From Helianthus annuus (lineage: Eukaryota; Streptophyta; Magnoliopsida; Asterales; Asteraceae), in the NCBI RefSeq assembly GCF_002127325.2, contig NC_035448.2:86694587-86758586 (forward strand): 64,000 nt of DNA. The letters are read 5' to 3'. This document shows, piece by piece, positions 1 to 11,010 of the stretch. How positions within the stretch are numbered: position 1 is the first letter of the stretch; each line of letters begins with the position of its first letter. Both the position numbers and the translations under genes were made by a program. Below the pieces are notes generated by a model that was not told the origin of the DNA, did no database searches, and worked only from the letters and a program-made list of their open reading frames with translations.

Positions 1-761
1 TAGCAGTAGCGCTGACACGCTTAGGCAGTTTATTCTGATCCACTGCCTGATCGGTGATGCGATGAGCGAGACGCTGGATTTCCTGGATGTTGTCGAGGTT
101 AGCCGAGGTAACGTGGCTCTGGATTTCTGGTGCCAAACCTTTGAGATACAACTCAATACGCTTGTATGGAGGGTCCACCATAGTTGGGCATAGTACGGCC
201 AGCTCATTCGACCGTTTAGTATACGCTTCGATCTCTGATCCAACCATTTTCAGGTTATACAGCTCGTCTTCCAACTTATGAATATCTTCACGCGTACAAT
301 ACTCACGCTTGATGAGTTCCTTGAAATCGTTCCATGGGGTGGCGTTAGCAGCTGCCAACCCCAGAATTTGCACCTGCGCGTTCCACCAGGTTAGCACGAT
401 TCCTTCCAAGGTGCCAGTTGCATACTTAACCTTGCGAGCCTCAGGGCACTCGCACATTTCGAATACTGACTCTAGCTTTTCAAACCAGTGGAGGAGTCCC
501 ACTGCCCCCTCTGTGCCGCTGAAGGAATTTGGACGATAGTCCATGAAGTTCTTGAAAGTGCAGACAGGCTGCTGCGCGTGTTGACCTATTGTGTACGAAT
601 AGGACAAAGTTAAATACGAGAGTTAATGTAGGATCTAAAGATCCTAGTGTGTCTATACTGCAGGGTATACTACCTGCTTGAGCAGCTGCAAGTGCCGCAG
701 CAACTTGAGCTTGAACGAGAGCCTCTAGCTGGGCTTGAGTCATGTTAATTCGTCCGGCCAT
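1..761 (-). CDS. gag: gag of element A, 5' part (exon 1 674-761, exon 2 1-585, continues left)
   Basis: Structural polyprotein start of a chromovirus-type element. Exon 1 encodes about 29 residues beginning MAGRINMTQ and ending in an Ala/Gln-rich stretch. Exon 2 resumes at a Q-Q-P-V-C-T-F motif and runs into the retrotransposon capsid domain (W-F-E-K-L-E-S-V-F, then T-W-W-N-A-Q), which self-assembles around element RNA. Reading straight through 586-673 changes frame, because this copy is 2 bp shorter there than its relatives, so the join depends on the proposed GT-AG intron. The start is the ATG at 759-761. The rest of gag-pol is outside the window. Confidence 0.75.
586..673 (-). other. Putative 88-bp gag intron (element A)
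   Basis: On the minus strand the segment starts GTAGTATACC after GCAG and ends CACAATAG before GTCA, giving GT-AG borders. Removing it joins the exon 1 frame to the conserved gag frame. It contains a short self-complementary stretch (GGATCT...AGATCC) that is also present in the B, C, E and G copies. Splicing is inferred from frames and borders only. Confidence 0.6.
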
Positions 762-1066
762 TGATCTTCACATCAAAGGCAACATGAGTTAGAGAGGTTC
801 GCGAATAGAGCGATGACAGAAGAGTGTAAGCACATAAGTGTTCTCAAGCAGTAACAGATAGCGAGCAATAGTAGGGTAAGCATACTACGAGCAAAGTTCT
901 AAGCAGTTCTAGCAAGCAGGTAATAAACATAAACCTTATTACCTAGGATGTCGAATCTTGCACGTGGAGCGAAGCGTCGTTGTGGATCGTTGAGAGCACT
1001 GTTCTGGTTATAGTCTGGTTTTAATAAAAACGTTTTCCCATATTAAAACCAAGTTCTCTATAACCT

Positions 1067-1082
1067 GGCTCTGATACCAATC
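1067..1082 (-). other. Primer-binding site, tRNA-iMet type (element A)
   Basis: The reverse complement reads GATTGGTATCAGAGCC directly after the LTR end. TGGTATCAGAGC is the complement of the 3' end of plant initiator methionine tRNA, the usual minus-strand primer in this clade. Confidence 0.92.
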
Positions 1083-1547
1083 TGTCACACCCCCAAAATC
1101 CACACGCGGAGTACCACCGCTTGGAGGCGTGACTGACCAGGATCAAGCCACCAATCATATTGAACATGTAATTAATATTAAGTAAAATAAATGTAAACCA
1201 TCCATCTAATACGATAGGTGTTCAAAACATAACCATAGTTTCAAAGTGTAGCGGAAGCATAGTAAATAATCCAACACTAGTTAATAGTTTTAAATGTCAT
1301 AATAGTTCAACGTAGAAACCACGATCCTTGCCCACAACGACCCGCTTCTCCAGTGCAAGCTCCAAGTACCTAACGATCTGCAAGGCATGTAACAGAATGA
1401 TCAACAAACTAGTTGAGCGAGTTCACAGTAAGTAAGTGCGTAACAGTAAGTAAAGGGTGGCTCTACTGGGCCGATAGTAAGTTATACAGGTGGGGGCTTC
1501 CCATGTTATGTGACCACTAGACTATTCGTATCAACTACTCGTATCAT

Positions 1548-1805
1548 TCCTGTTCTTCTTCTGAGAACAGTAGCGCGTATGGGGTGTACGTAGGTTTTAC
1601 GCACGTATCCTTCACAACCGAGGATAGGAGACGCGGGGGTGTACATGAGTTTCACGTACGTATCCTTTGTACCGAGGATAGAAGTAAGTAATGCGTACAC
1701 GTAGGTTTTACGTGCGTGCCTGACATCCGAGGCAGTAATTGGCATATGACCACGTAGGTGTTATCCTAACCTACGGAACCGTCCTGACATCCGAGGATCA
1801 TGGTA
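1548..1805 (-). repeat. Array of small hairpins in the LTR (element A)
   Basis: Alternating imperfect inverted repeats. One type has a loop resembling CGGTTGTG or CGGATGTC (for example TGCCT...AGGCA near 1720). The other has a loop resembling AAAACCT with ACGT-containing arms. Several units have decayed arms, so this is the weakest of the arrays here. See the cross-family finding on element G. Confidence 0.7.
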
Positions 1806-2139
1806 GGTGATAGTCTAGGAAAAGCATATGTACGTTCTTAGTCAATGGTAACCTATATCCCATTCCCACGACCCGGGAATCCCATGCCTTAGTAGGAGTG
1901 TGAACTCACCTTGGGTTTGCTCGGTATGCTAAGTATGTGCTCAAAGTAAATCAATCACGTCCTAGGGTATGCACGTATACACAATCAGTTTATATCCAAG
2001 TTGTTCACGTATAGGTGAAATCATGAAAGTACTAGCATGCAAACATCATCACAGAAATCATGCACATTACTTAACGACAGTTAGATAATCCGGTTAACGT
2101 TTAACAGAGTTAAATCATGCTACTGTGCAAGTATACAAG

Positions 2140-2330
2140 TTGGCGAAACACTTATTTGGCGAAACACATTATTGACGAGACACTCCCTGTTTCGCCAACC
2201 ACCCTTGGCGAAACACAACCCTGTTTCGTTGACTACTCTTGGCGAAACACAATCTTGTTTCGTCAAGCATCCCATCTCGTCAAGCATTCAAATTCGTCAA
2301 GTCTGTTTCGTGGTATCATTAGTTACGTCA
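2140..2330 (-). repeat. CGAAAC/GTTTCG motif array in LTR A
   Basis: Repeated GGCGAAACA and TGTTTCGCCAA-like blocks, frequently paired as inverted repeats, spaced about 20-40 bp. A second, shorter cluster lies at 2960-3040. The same arrays occur in the LTR of element G (49530-49640 and 50268-50465). Confidence 0.75.
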
Positions 2331-3251
2331 AACATACAGTTACACGAGAATCATGCAGTTAGATACAGAAACCCTAATCATAGCTACTAGCCGTCATCAT
2401 CATCATAAATCATACGGAGGTCATATAACACAGAAATCACCATGAATCATAATCATTACATATACATCTCATATTCTGAACACAAAGCTCGTTAACAAAT
2501 CCCGAATCTATATCAACCAAAAGCATACATGTAAAGACTACTCCAATAACCGTGATCTAGAAAATAATCAGAATCTATCAATCATTGATAAGTACAACCA
2601 TGGCAAGATTCATGAAACCCTAATCAATATCAATTTCGCATAGGATTAGGAAATCGACTAGTACATAATCAAATCAATATCATCATACTCATAATCGTTC
2701 CAGGAATCAAACATAAATACAATCATGAATCGGGTAGTCAACGAAATCGTGAAGCCGAATTAATACACAGACGACTAACCGAGATGGATGGGTGAGATGG
2801 TTAAGCGGTTGCAAAGTCTGAGAGGGCACACACAACTGCCGTCGCATCCAGGAAGGTTCTAGGGTTTCACTTCTGCCAAAAATGGCGAGTGAAATAGAAT
2901 ACCAAGTCTAAAAAGTCACGTAACGCATTGGGCCATGATTGGGCCTCGATGAAACTGGGCCGGCGAAACAGGATTGGCGAAACAGGCTTTCTGTTTCGTC
3001 GGATGGTTCTTGGCGAATCACTTATGATTCGTCGAGTCCTTAACGGCTAGTGGGCTTTATCCAATTCGGGTTTACAATTACACTAACACATAATCAAGCA
3101 ATCACTACACTAACACATAATCAAGCAATCACGAAACACTTTCATTTATCACAACGTACACATTACAAGTCAACCGAGTCAAACGACTAATCAGTCCAGG
3201 TCAACAGTCAAAGTCAACATGCATTTAAAGTTGAAAGGTCGAGTTGTCACA

Positions 3252-4666
3252 ATCAGCAAACAGATCAGATCATGTCTATTAATCATAAAACTTGGACCCT
3301 AAGCACAACAAAACCCTGACATACCTCCCCCCCCCTTACAAACTCGGACCTAGAATCTTTTCTTTACAAAAATTCGGACTAGGGGTGGGGGTTTGGGGCC
3401 ATAAACTCGGACTCATAGACATATATTCAAGAAGTTCGGACATCATCAAGCATTTAAAGGTCGGACTAAGGGTTCCCCTTTAAAACTCGGACCAAGTGAA
3501 TCAGCTTACAAAATTCGGACCTCCCATTGGCAAGAAGGTCGGACCCCATGTACAACTCAAAGGTCGGACTCCCTGATTCATCTAAAAAAAGTCGGACCTG
3601 TGTTTTTTTTTCAAAAGACTTCGGACAGCTTTACAATAAAGGTCGGCCACTATGCAAACCAATTAAAACTCGGACCATCATGATCTTTTATAATGTTCGG
3701 GCTTATGTGTTTCTTTATAAAAGTCGGACTTCATCCATGCCTTAAAACTCGGACCTGATTATCATTTAAAAAGTCGGACATCACCATGTTTAAATAACTC
3801 GGACCATGACAAGATTACAAAGGTCGGACCTTAAGCAAACTTAAGAAACTCGGTCCACATGTTGTTTGTATAAACTTCGGACTATTTATAATATGTATAA
3901 AACTCGGAGATAAGCTTGTTGTGTAAACGTAAACCTCAGACAGAAAATCAAACATACGAACATTTCATCACGATTGAATCAGTTACATTCCTACCTTCAA
4001 CAACAGTGTTTCTAACCCTAATTTCATTCATACTTACGGCAGAATCAAATCAATCGACCTATGATCACTAATAACAAATCATTACAGGAACAATCCATCA
4101 AACATACAACTAATCATCATCATCACAATATTCAACATCAATCGAAAACACAGAACCATCCTATGATAAACTAGGGTTCTCAAGAATTACAAGAATCATG
4201 CATTGTTAACAATTCAACAATCAATAAACAATGATTACACAATTACCTTGAATGATTCTAGAGAAAGAGGAATCAAGAATGATGATTATCTTGTGCCAAT
4301 GATGATGGTGATGATGATTGCTAGAGAAAGTGAATGTACGTGCTTTGGTTTTTGTGCAAAATGATTAGTGAAATGGAATTAGGGTTAAGTATGATTTAGG
4401 TATCACTAATAACTCTTTACACCCTCCATTATTCTATTTTACAAGAGTGCACTATCTCAATCAATTTCACAGTTTCACCACTAAGTTTATACATTTGACA
4501 AGTTTATCACAATTAACACACATAGTCATGCGCAATCACACCATACACTTCATTATATCAAAACGTATATAATTTCATAGCAATTAATTGTGTAGATAAT
4601 CAACTAAACAATACAGGAACGTGCAATAAATGCGAAACAGAAATCTTGGAAATTCGAGTTGTCACA
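3252..4666 (-). repeat. LTR1 of the B-C array (5' part, truncated by element A)
   Basis: On the minus strand it begins TGTGACAACTCGAATTTCC at 4666 and runs to the insertion of A. It contains a leader-like segment with AAACCCTAATTCC and a candidate splice donor AAG/GTAATT near 4245, then the GTCCGA array (3340-3925). A poly-C/poly-G tract lies at 3325-3337. No gene is seen. Confidence 0.9.
3340..3925 (-). repeat. Spaced GTCCGA motif array in LTR1
   Basis: About 25 copies of CTCGGAC, TTCGGAC or GTCGGAC (sense: GTCCGAG, GTCCGAA, GTCCGAC), all in the same orientation and 20-35 bp apart, with A/T-rich unrelated spacers. Copies lie at 20360-20935 and 28050-28615. A diverged version occurs in the E LTRs (35570-36190 and 43270-43890) and a sparser one in D (12130-12550 and 18870-19290). 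Confidence 0.85.
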
Positions 4667-4830
4667 TTATCCCCAACTTAAAAGAAATTTCATCCCGAAA
4701 TTTGGTACGCACTCACTGAGGAAGCTAGGTAAGCTGTAGTGTTCACTGGTTTTCCTGGGGTGTCACATCATCCCCCCGTTGATTTGGAATTTCGTCCTGA
4801 AATTCCGCAGTAGTAGCTTCAGTCTCAGTA
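4667..4830 (-). other. Duplicated LTR-edge module: two polypurine tracts 101 bp apart (copy B)
   Basis: Sense orientation: palindrome of the AATTTCG/CGAAATT type (about 4788-4808), G-rich tract GGGGGGATGA, TGTGACA (edge 4767), then 101 bp later the same palindrome (4684-4702), AAGTTGGGGATAA and TGTGACA (edge 4666). Both have the layout of a polypurine tract abutting an LTR start. This element is bounded by the downstream one. Confidence 0.8.
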
Positions 4831-7800
4831 GTGGATGCATTGGTTCCAAATAACTGGGGGTACTTTTCTTTCATTTGATCTTCGCGTTCCCAGGTGTACT
4901 CTGGGCCACGTCGGGAGTTCCAACGAACTCGAACAAGAGGGATTCTCTTGTGTTTGAGGACCTTAACATCCCGGTCCATGATTTCAACTGGTTCCTCGAC
5001 GAACTGCAACCGCTCGTCGATAGTGAGTTCCTTAAAAGGAACTATGAGGGTCTCATCTGATAGGCACTTCTTCAGATTCGACACGTGAAATGCATTGTGA
5101 ACTGCACCGAGTTCAGCTGGTAGGTTCAGTCTGTAGGCTACTGGGCCTATTCTTTCAGTGATTTCGAACGGTCCAACATACCGTGGATTGAGTTTGCCTC
5201 GTTTACCAAATCGAACCACACCCTTCCAGGGTGAGACTTTAAGTAAAACCCGGTCCCCGACCTGAAATTCCAATGGCCTCTTACGCTTATCCGCGTAGGC
5301 TTTCTGACGGTCGCGTGCTGCCGCCATGCGTTGTCGTATCTGTGCAATCTTTTCTGTGGCGTCCACTACAATCTCTGGACCCGTAATCTGACTATCCCCC
5401 ACCTCTGCCCAACAGAGAGGTGACCGGCATTTACGTCCGTACAATGCCTCGAATGGAGCGGCTTGAATGCTGGTGTGGTAACTGTTATTGTATGAAAACT
5501 ACACTAAAGGGAGATGCTTTTCCCAGCCGTTGCCGAAATCGATAACACACGCACGAAGCATGTCTTCTAGAGTTTGAATCGTGCGCTCAGACTGCCCATC
5601 CGTCTAAGGGTGATATGCTGTGCTCATGTCTAAACGAGAGCCAAACGCTTTGTGCATCGCTTGCCATAGCTCTGACGTGAATCGTGCATCCCGATCCGAG
5701 ATGATGGAGGTGGGTACCCCGTGCCTTGAAACAACTTCTTTAAGATAGATTTCTGCGAGAGTGGAGAACTTATCCGTTTCCTTAATAGCCAGGAAGTGTG
5801 CAGACTTGGTGAGTCGATCCACGATCACCCATATGGTATCATTCTCACGCTGGGATCTAGGTAAGCCCGTAACGAAATCCATGGAAATTTCTTCCCATTT
5901 CCACTGTGGTATCCTGGGTTGTTGCAGTAGACCTGCGGGTTTCTGATATTCAACCTTGACTCTCGCACAGGTCAAGCACTTGCCGACATAGGTGGCGATG
6001 TGGGCTTTCACACTTGGCCACCAGTATGTTGTTTTGATATCGTGGTACATTTTATCCGACCCTGGGTGTACCGAGTAGCGAGACTTGTGCGCTTCGTCCA
6101 TCACAAGCTCTCGTAGACCGCCATAAAGTGGGACCCAAATACGCCCTGTTACATAGTAGGCGCCGTCTTCCTTTTGTTCCATGCGTTGCCTTGAGCCGCG
6201 TAAGGCTTCAGCCATGACATTCTCGGGTTTTAAAGCTTCTATCTGAGCAGCTCGTATCTGTGCAGGAAGACTGGACTGAATAGTAAGCTGTAGTGCTCGC
6301 ACGCGCTTAGGTAAGGTGTCTTTCCGACTAAGGGCGTCGGCCACAACGTTGGCCTTGCCTGGATGATACTTGATAGCGCATTCGTAATCATTAAGCAGTT
6401 CGACCCATTGTCGTTGACGCATATTCAATTCCTTCTGCTTGAAGATATGCTCGAGACTCCTGTGATCGGTGTAAATTGTGCACTTGGTACCGTACAGGTA
6501 GTGTCGCCATATCTTAAGCGCAAAGACAACAACTCCCAGCTCTAAATCGTGCGTCGTGTAGTTCCGTTCATGAACCTTGAGTTGACGAGAGGCGTAGGCA
6601 ATAACTTTATCCCGCTGCATCAATACACAACCAAGCCCCTGTATCGATGCGTCACAATAAACCACGAAGTCATCCGTGCCCTCGGGCAGTGAGAGGATAG
6701 GTGCGCTGCATAGTCTATCCTTCAGGTACTGAAAAGCAGTTTCCTGTGTATTACCCCATCTGTAAACGACACCTTTCTGTGTCAGCATAGTAAGCGGCTG
6801 CGCGATCTTGGAGAAGTCTTTGATAAACCGCCTGTAGTATCCCGCCAAACCCAAGAATTGGCGTATTTTTGTTGGTGTACGCGGTGCAGGCCAGTTCCTG
6901 ATCGAATCTACCTTGGATGGATCGACATGGATCCCATCCCTGTTCACCACATGGCCTAAGAAGTGGACTTCACGAAGCCAGAAGTCGCATTTTGAAAACT
7001 TTGCGTACAGTTGCTCCTTTCGAAGAAGTTCCAAGATAAGACGTAAATGCTGCTCGTGTTCCTCCTGACTCTTGGAGTAGATCAGAATGTCGTCGATGAA
7101 GACAATGACGAACTTGTCAAGATAAGGTTTGCACACCCTGTTCATAAGATCCATGAAGACTGCAGGCGCGTTCGTAAGCCCGAATGGCATGACCAGAAAC
7201 TCGTAATGGCCGTAGCGAGTTCTGAATGCTGTCTTGGAGACGTCCTCATCCCGGACTCTCAGCTGATGGTAACCTGACCTTAGATCAATCTTGGAGTAGT
7301 AACTCGACCCTTGCAACTGGTCTAATAAGTCGTCAATGCGAGGAAGAGGATAGCGGTTCTTCACCGTGACCTTGTTCAGTTCGCGATAATCAATGCACAT
7401 TCTGAAAGTGCCATCCTTCTTTTTCACGAATAGTACTGGAGCTCCCCAAGGCGAAGAGCTTGGACGAATGAAGCCCTTATCCAAGAGCTCTTGTAGTTGC
7501 TTAGAAAGTTCTTCCAGTTCGGTTGGAGCGAAACGATATGGTGCGCGGGCTATTGGTGCTGCTCCAGGTGCCAACTCAATCTGAAACTCGACTTGACGAT
7601 GAGGCGGTAAACCGGGTAAATCTTCAGGAAACACCTGAGGGAAGTCACGCACAACTGGAATATCCTCCAGCTTCTTTTCCTTTGCTGATACGTCAGTGAC
7701 AAGTGCCAGAATTGCAGTGTGACCCTTTCGTAAACATTTCTGCGCCTTCAAGAAAGAAATGATGCCAACCACAGCACCACTCTTGTCGCCTTGAACTTCG

Positions 7801-9461
7801 AGAGGTTCTTGACTAGAATGAGGAATACGAATGACCTTTTCCTTGCATAAAATCTCTGCGTGATGCTGGGATAACCAGTCCATACCGATGACGACGTCGA
7901 AACTACCCAAAACTATGGGTATAAGATCAATCGAAAAGGTCTGACCAGCTAGTACAATACTACAACCCTTGATTACATGAGCAGCTTCTACACTTTTACC
8001 ATTTGCTAGTTCTACGACATGTTTGGTGTTTAGGGGTGTTGGTGTACGTTTTAACAATTTACTCATTTTCAAAGACATATAGCTCGTATCCGCACCCGAA
8101 TCAAACAAAACAGTAACATAAATATCGTCGAGAAGAAACTTACCCATAACGACATTGGGATCATTTCTGGCATCACCCTGCCCCAACACAAACACACGAC
8201 CCCTTGCTTCATTGCCATTGTTGTTCCCTCCGTTGTTGTTGTTGTTGCCATTTCCCTGGTTGTTGTTATGGTTGTTGTTGTTCTGGTTCCTGTTCAGCTG
8301 AGGGCAGTGCCTTCTGAAGTGACCCTCTGCACCGCAATGAAAACACCCTTTGTTGCCCTGCTGCTGATTCTGCTGTGCTGGCGGCTGCTGCTGATTCTGG
8401 TTCGCAGGTCGAGGGCTTCTACAATCTTTGGCCTAATGACCCATCTTGAGGCATCTTTGACAGCGACCCTTATTACACTGGCCACTGTGGTGTTTGCTGC
8501 AGGTGTTACACTTCGGGAGGTTTCCTCGATATCCTCCCTGTCTGTAGCTGCCTGAGGAGTGCTGACCGGGACTCTGGTAACTGTCTGTCTTTCGTTGCTG
8601 AGCTTGTGACTGCACTGAAGCTGACCCCTTGCTAGAATCCCCATCCCATTTTCTCTTGTTTTCACTGGGAGTAGCAAGTGTAGTAGAAGCAGTAGCGGTA
8701 GCAGTAGCGCTGATACGCTTTGGCAGTCTGTTCTGATCCACTGCCTGATCTGTGATGCGGTGAGCGAGGCGCTGAATAGCCTGAATGTTGTCAAGATTAG
8801 CCGATGTTACGTGGCTCTGGATTTCTGGCGCCAAACCCTTGAGATACAACTCAATACGCTTGTATGGAGGGTCTACCATGGTTGGACACAACACAGCCAA
8901 CTCGTTTGACCGTTTAGTATATGCTTCAATCTCTGACCCAGTCATTTTCAAATGATAAAACTCATCCTCCAGCTTGTGGATGTCTTCCCGAGTACAGTAC
9001 TCACGTTTAATCAGTTCCTTGAAGTCATTCCAAGGGGTGGCGTTAGCAGCTGCCAACCCTAGGATCTGCACTTGCGCGTTCCACCAAGTCAACGCGATCC
9101 CTTCCAAAGTACCAGTGGCATACTTAACCCTGCGAGCCTCAGGGCATTCACACATCTCGAACACAGACTCGAGTTTTTCAAACCAGTGGAGGAGTCCAAC
9201 CGCTCCTTCGGTGCCGCTGAACGTGCTAGGGCGACAATCCATGAAATTCTTGAAAGTGCAGACAGGCTGCTGCGCGTGCTGACCTATTGTGTACGAATAG
9301 GACAAAGTTAAATACGAGAATTAATGTAGGATCTAAAGATCCTAGTGTGTGTCTATACTGCAGGGTATACTACCTGCTTGAGCAGCTGCAAGTGCCGCAG
9401 CAACTTGAGCTTGAACAAGAGCCTCTAGCTGGGCTTGAGTCATGTTAATACGTCCGGCCAC
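4743..9461 (-). pseudogene. gag-pol: gag-pol of element B, three nonsense codons and a lost start codon
   Basis: Chromovirus polyprotein in the order capsid, CCHC knuckles, protease, reverse transcriptase, RNase H, integrase, chromodomain-like end. Visible motifs: T-W-W-N-A-Q in gag, protease [16 protein letters not shown], RNase H C-D-A-S and T-D-H-R-S, integrase D and S-D-R-D residues, G-P-F and a final W...Y-T-W-E chromodomain motif. Breaks: the gag ATG at 9459-9461 is GTG (next in-frame ATG at 9443), TAG at 8433-8435 in the first zinc knuckle (Glu in copy C), TAG at 5604-5606 after A-Y-H-P in integrase, and TAG at 5499-5501 in the L-V-E-F motif. The last two are shared with copy C. It cannot make a full polyprotein without readthrough. 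Confidence 0.9.
9284..9373 (-). other. Putative 90-bp gag intron (element B)
   Basis: GT-AG borders at the same place as in A, E and G (after 88 bp of exon 1). The unspliced frame meets a stop inside it, and removal restores continuity into Q-Q-P-V-C-T-F. The C copy lies at 26310-26399. Confidence 0.65.
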
Positions 9462-9769
9462 TGATCTTCACATCAAAAGCAACATAGGTGAGAGAGGTTC
9501 GCGAATAGTGCGACGACAGAAGAGGGTAAGCACATAGGTGTTCTTAAGCAATAACAAGTAGTGAGCAAAGTAATGTAAGCATACTACGAGCAAGGTTCTA
9601 TGCAAATTCTAGCATGTAGGCAATAAACATAAACCTTATTACCTAGGATGTTGAGTCTTGCACGTGGAGCGAAGCGTCGTTGTGGATCGTTGAGAGCACT
9701 GTTCTGGTTATAGTCTGGTTTTAATAAAAACGTTTTTCCCATATTAAAACCAAGTTCTCTATAACCAAT

Positions 9770-9785
9770 GGCTCTGATACCAATC
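9770..9785 (-). other. Primer-binding site, tRNA-iMet type (element B)
   Basis: The reverse complement reads GATTGGTATCAGAGCC, directly adjoining the LTR end at 9786. Confidence 0.92.
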
Positions 9786-10247
9786 TGTCACACCCCCAAA
9801 ATCCACCCGCGGAGTATCACCGCTTGGGAGCGTGACTGACCAGGATCAAGCCACCAATCATACAGAAGAATACATATAATAAAAGTAGTTGTCATTTAAA
9901 CCAAACCAAATCCATATGAAAGGTGTTTCAAATCATAAGAAAGTTATCTTTGTTTAGCGGAAGCGTATAAATAAAACCCATCGTAACAAGTATCAAATAT
10001 CAAAAGTGTTCAACAGGATAATCACGATCCAAGCCCACAACGACCTGCTCCTCCCTGTGCAAGCTCCATATACCTAACGACCTGCAAGGCATGTAACAAA
10101 GGATCAACAACTAGTTGAGCGAGTTCACAGAAAGTAAATGCGTAATAGTAAGTTCCTTTGTAACAGGTGGCTCTACTGGGCCGTTAGTACGTTCTATTGG
10201 TGGGGGCTTCCCACGTTGTATAACCACTAGACTATTCGTAACCATAT

Positions 10248-10490
10248 GTGTTCTTCACAATCCGAGAACAGTAGTAAGTATAAGTTCACGTAGGTCTTAC
10301 GTGAGTATCCTTCACATCCGAGGATAGTAATTAAGTATAAGTATCCTTCACAACCGAGGATAGTAATATGTATAGGTATCCTTCACAACCGAGGATAGTA
10401 ATATGTATAAGTATCCTTCACAACCGAGGATAGTAGTAAGTATATGTGTACGTAGATTGCACGTATGTGTCCTGCACAACCGAGGACGAT
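10248..10490 (-). repeat. Hairpin array in LTR2 (copy in LTR3 at 27274-27515)
   Basis: Five to six short inverted repeats with a constant loop (sense CGGTTGTG) and arms TATCC/GGATA, GTCCT/AGGAC or GTTCT/AGAAC. One ACGT-armed hairpin with the AAGACCT-like loop (TCACGT/ACGTGA) lies between the first units. Unit spacing is about 35-40 bp. Confidence 0.8.
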
Positions 10491-11005
10491 GGTATGGTAG
10501 TCTAGTAATAGTGTAAGTACAGTTTTATTCAATCTCAATCCTTCAATCCCAATTCCCGTGCCCTGGGAATCCCATGCCTTAGTAAGGGTGTGAACTCACC
10601 TTGGTTTGCTCGGTATGTTATTGCTTCTAGGGTTTATTAATCGTCTAAGTCCGTTACACACGACCTAGGATATGTTGCACATGATACAATGTAAGTGTTC
10701 CAAACAATTAGGGTTTACAAGTCACTGAAGTCTAAACAGTTGTGATCCGTGTACGAGTGGTGTACAGAATGGTATAATAAGAATTATTCTCATGTATAGA
10801 ATCATGCGGTAACATTCAATAACATGCAGTCATAAACAGAACACACGGTAAGCTCTAACACATGTATTTACAGGTAAACCGTCATCCTTCACTTATAACT
10901 CAAACACTAATTCAATCAAACCTTGAACATGTGTGTTATCAGCAAACAGATCAGATCATGTCTATTAATCATAAAACTTGGACCCTAAGCACAACAAAAC
11001 CCTGA

Positions 11006-11010
11006 CATAC
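11006..11010. repeat. Target-site duplication CATAC, left copy (element D)
   Basis: CATAC directly precedes the D 5' LTR and recurs at 20344-20348 directly after its 3' LTR. The undisturbed LTR3 has one copy of CATAC at the same place. Confidence 0.95.

Larger units (their letters stand above)
1..3251 (-). mobile_element. Element A: Tekay/Del-like Ty3/Gypsy element, 5' LTR and start of gag only
   Basis: Minus-strand LTR retrotransposon that leaves the window on the left. Seen here are the complete 5' LTR (1083-3251), a tRNA-iMet primer-binding site (1067-1082) and the start of gag (1-761). It interrupts the leftmost LTR of the B-C array: the sequence right of 3251 continues an LTR that is uninterrupted at 10938 and 27966. 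The expected 5-bp duplication is ATCAG (3252-3256), but its partner lies outside the window. The LTR belongs to the same family as that of element G at the right end of the window (2169 versus about 2160 bp, same start and same motif arrays). Confidence 0.9.
1083..3251 (-). repeat. 5' LTR of element A (A/G family)
   Basis: On the minus strand it starts TGTGACAACTCGACC and ends GGGGGTGTGACA. Internal landmarks, sense orientation: short hairpins with CGAAAC/GTTTCG arms (2960-3040 and 2140-2330), the conserved splice donor AAG/GTGAGT (about 1908), the covarying hairpin array (1548-1805), then the conserved acceptor TTGCAG (about 1382) before the LTR end. The hairpin array is more degraded than in element G. 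No coding capacity is seen in this 2.2-kb stretch. Confidence 0.9.
9786..11010 (-). repeat. LTR2 of the B-C array, left part (shared LTR, interrupted by D)
   Basis: It starts TGTCACACCCCC (sense end GGGGGTGTGACA) and runs to the CATAC target duplication at 11006-11010. It holds the hairpin array at 10248-10490 (GTATCC/GGATA-type arms, loop complement of CGGTTGTG), the conserved donor complement ACTCACCTT near 10600 and the acceptor complement CTGCAAGG near 10083. It resumes at 20344 after D. Confidence 0.9.

Noticed and set aside
3340..3925. CRISPR-like array (regularly spaced short repeats)
   Set aside because: Repeats are only 6-7 bp, spacing is irregular, and the context is a plant LTR. 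There are no cas genes and no prokaryotic features.
8294..8794. 166-residue minus frame overlapping gag of B (also at 25320 and 40559)
   Set aside because: It is another frame of the gag knuckle region. Its apparent conservation follows from the conserved gag frame.
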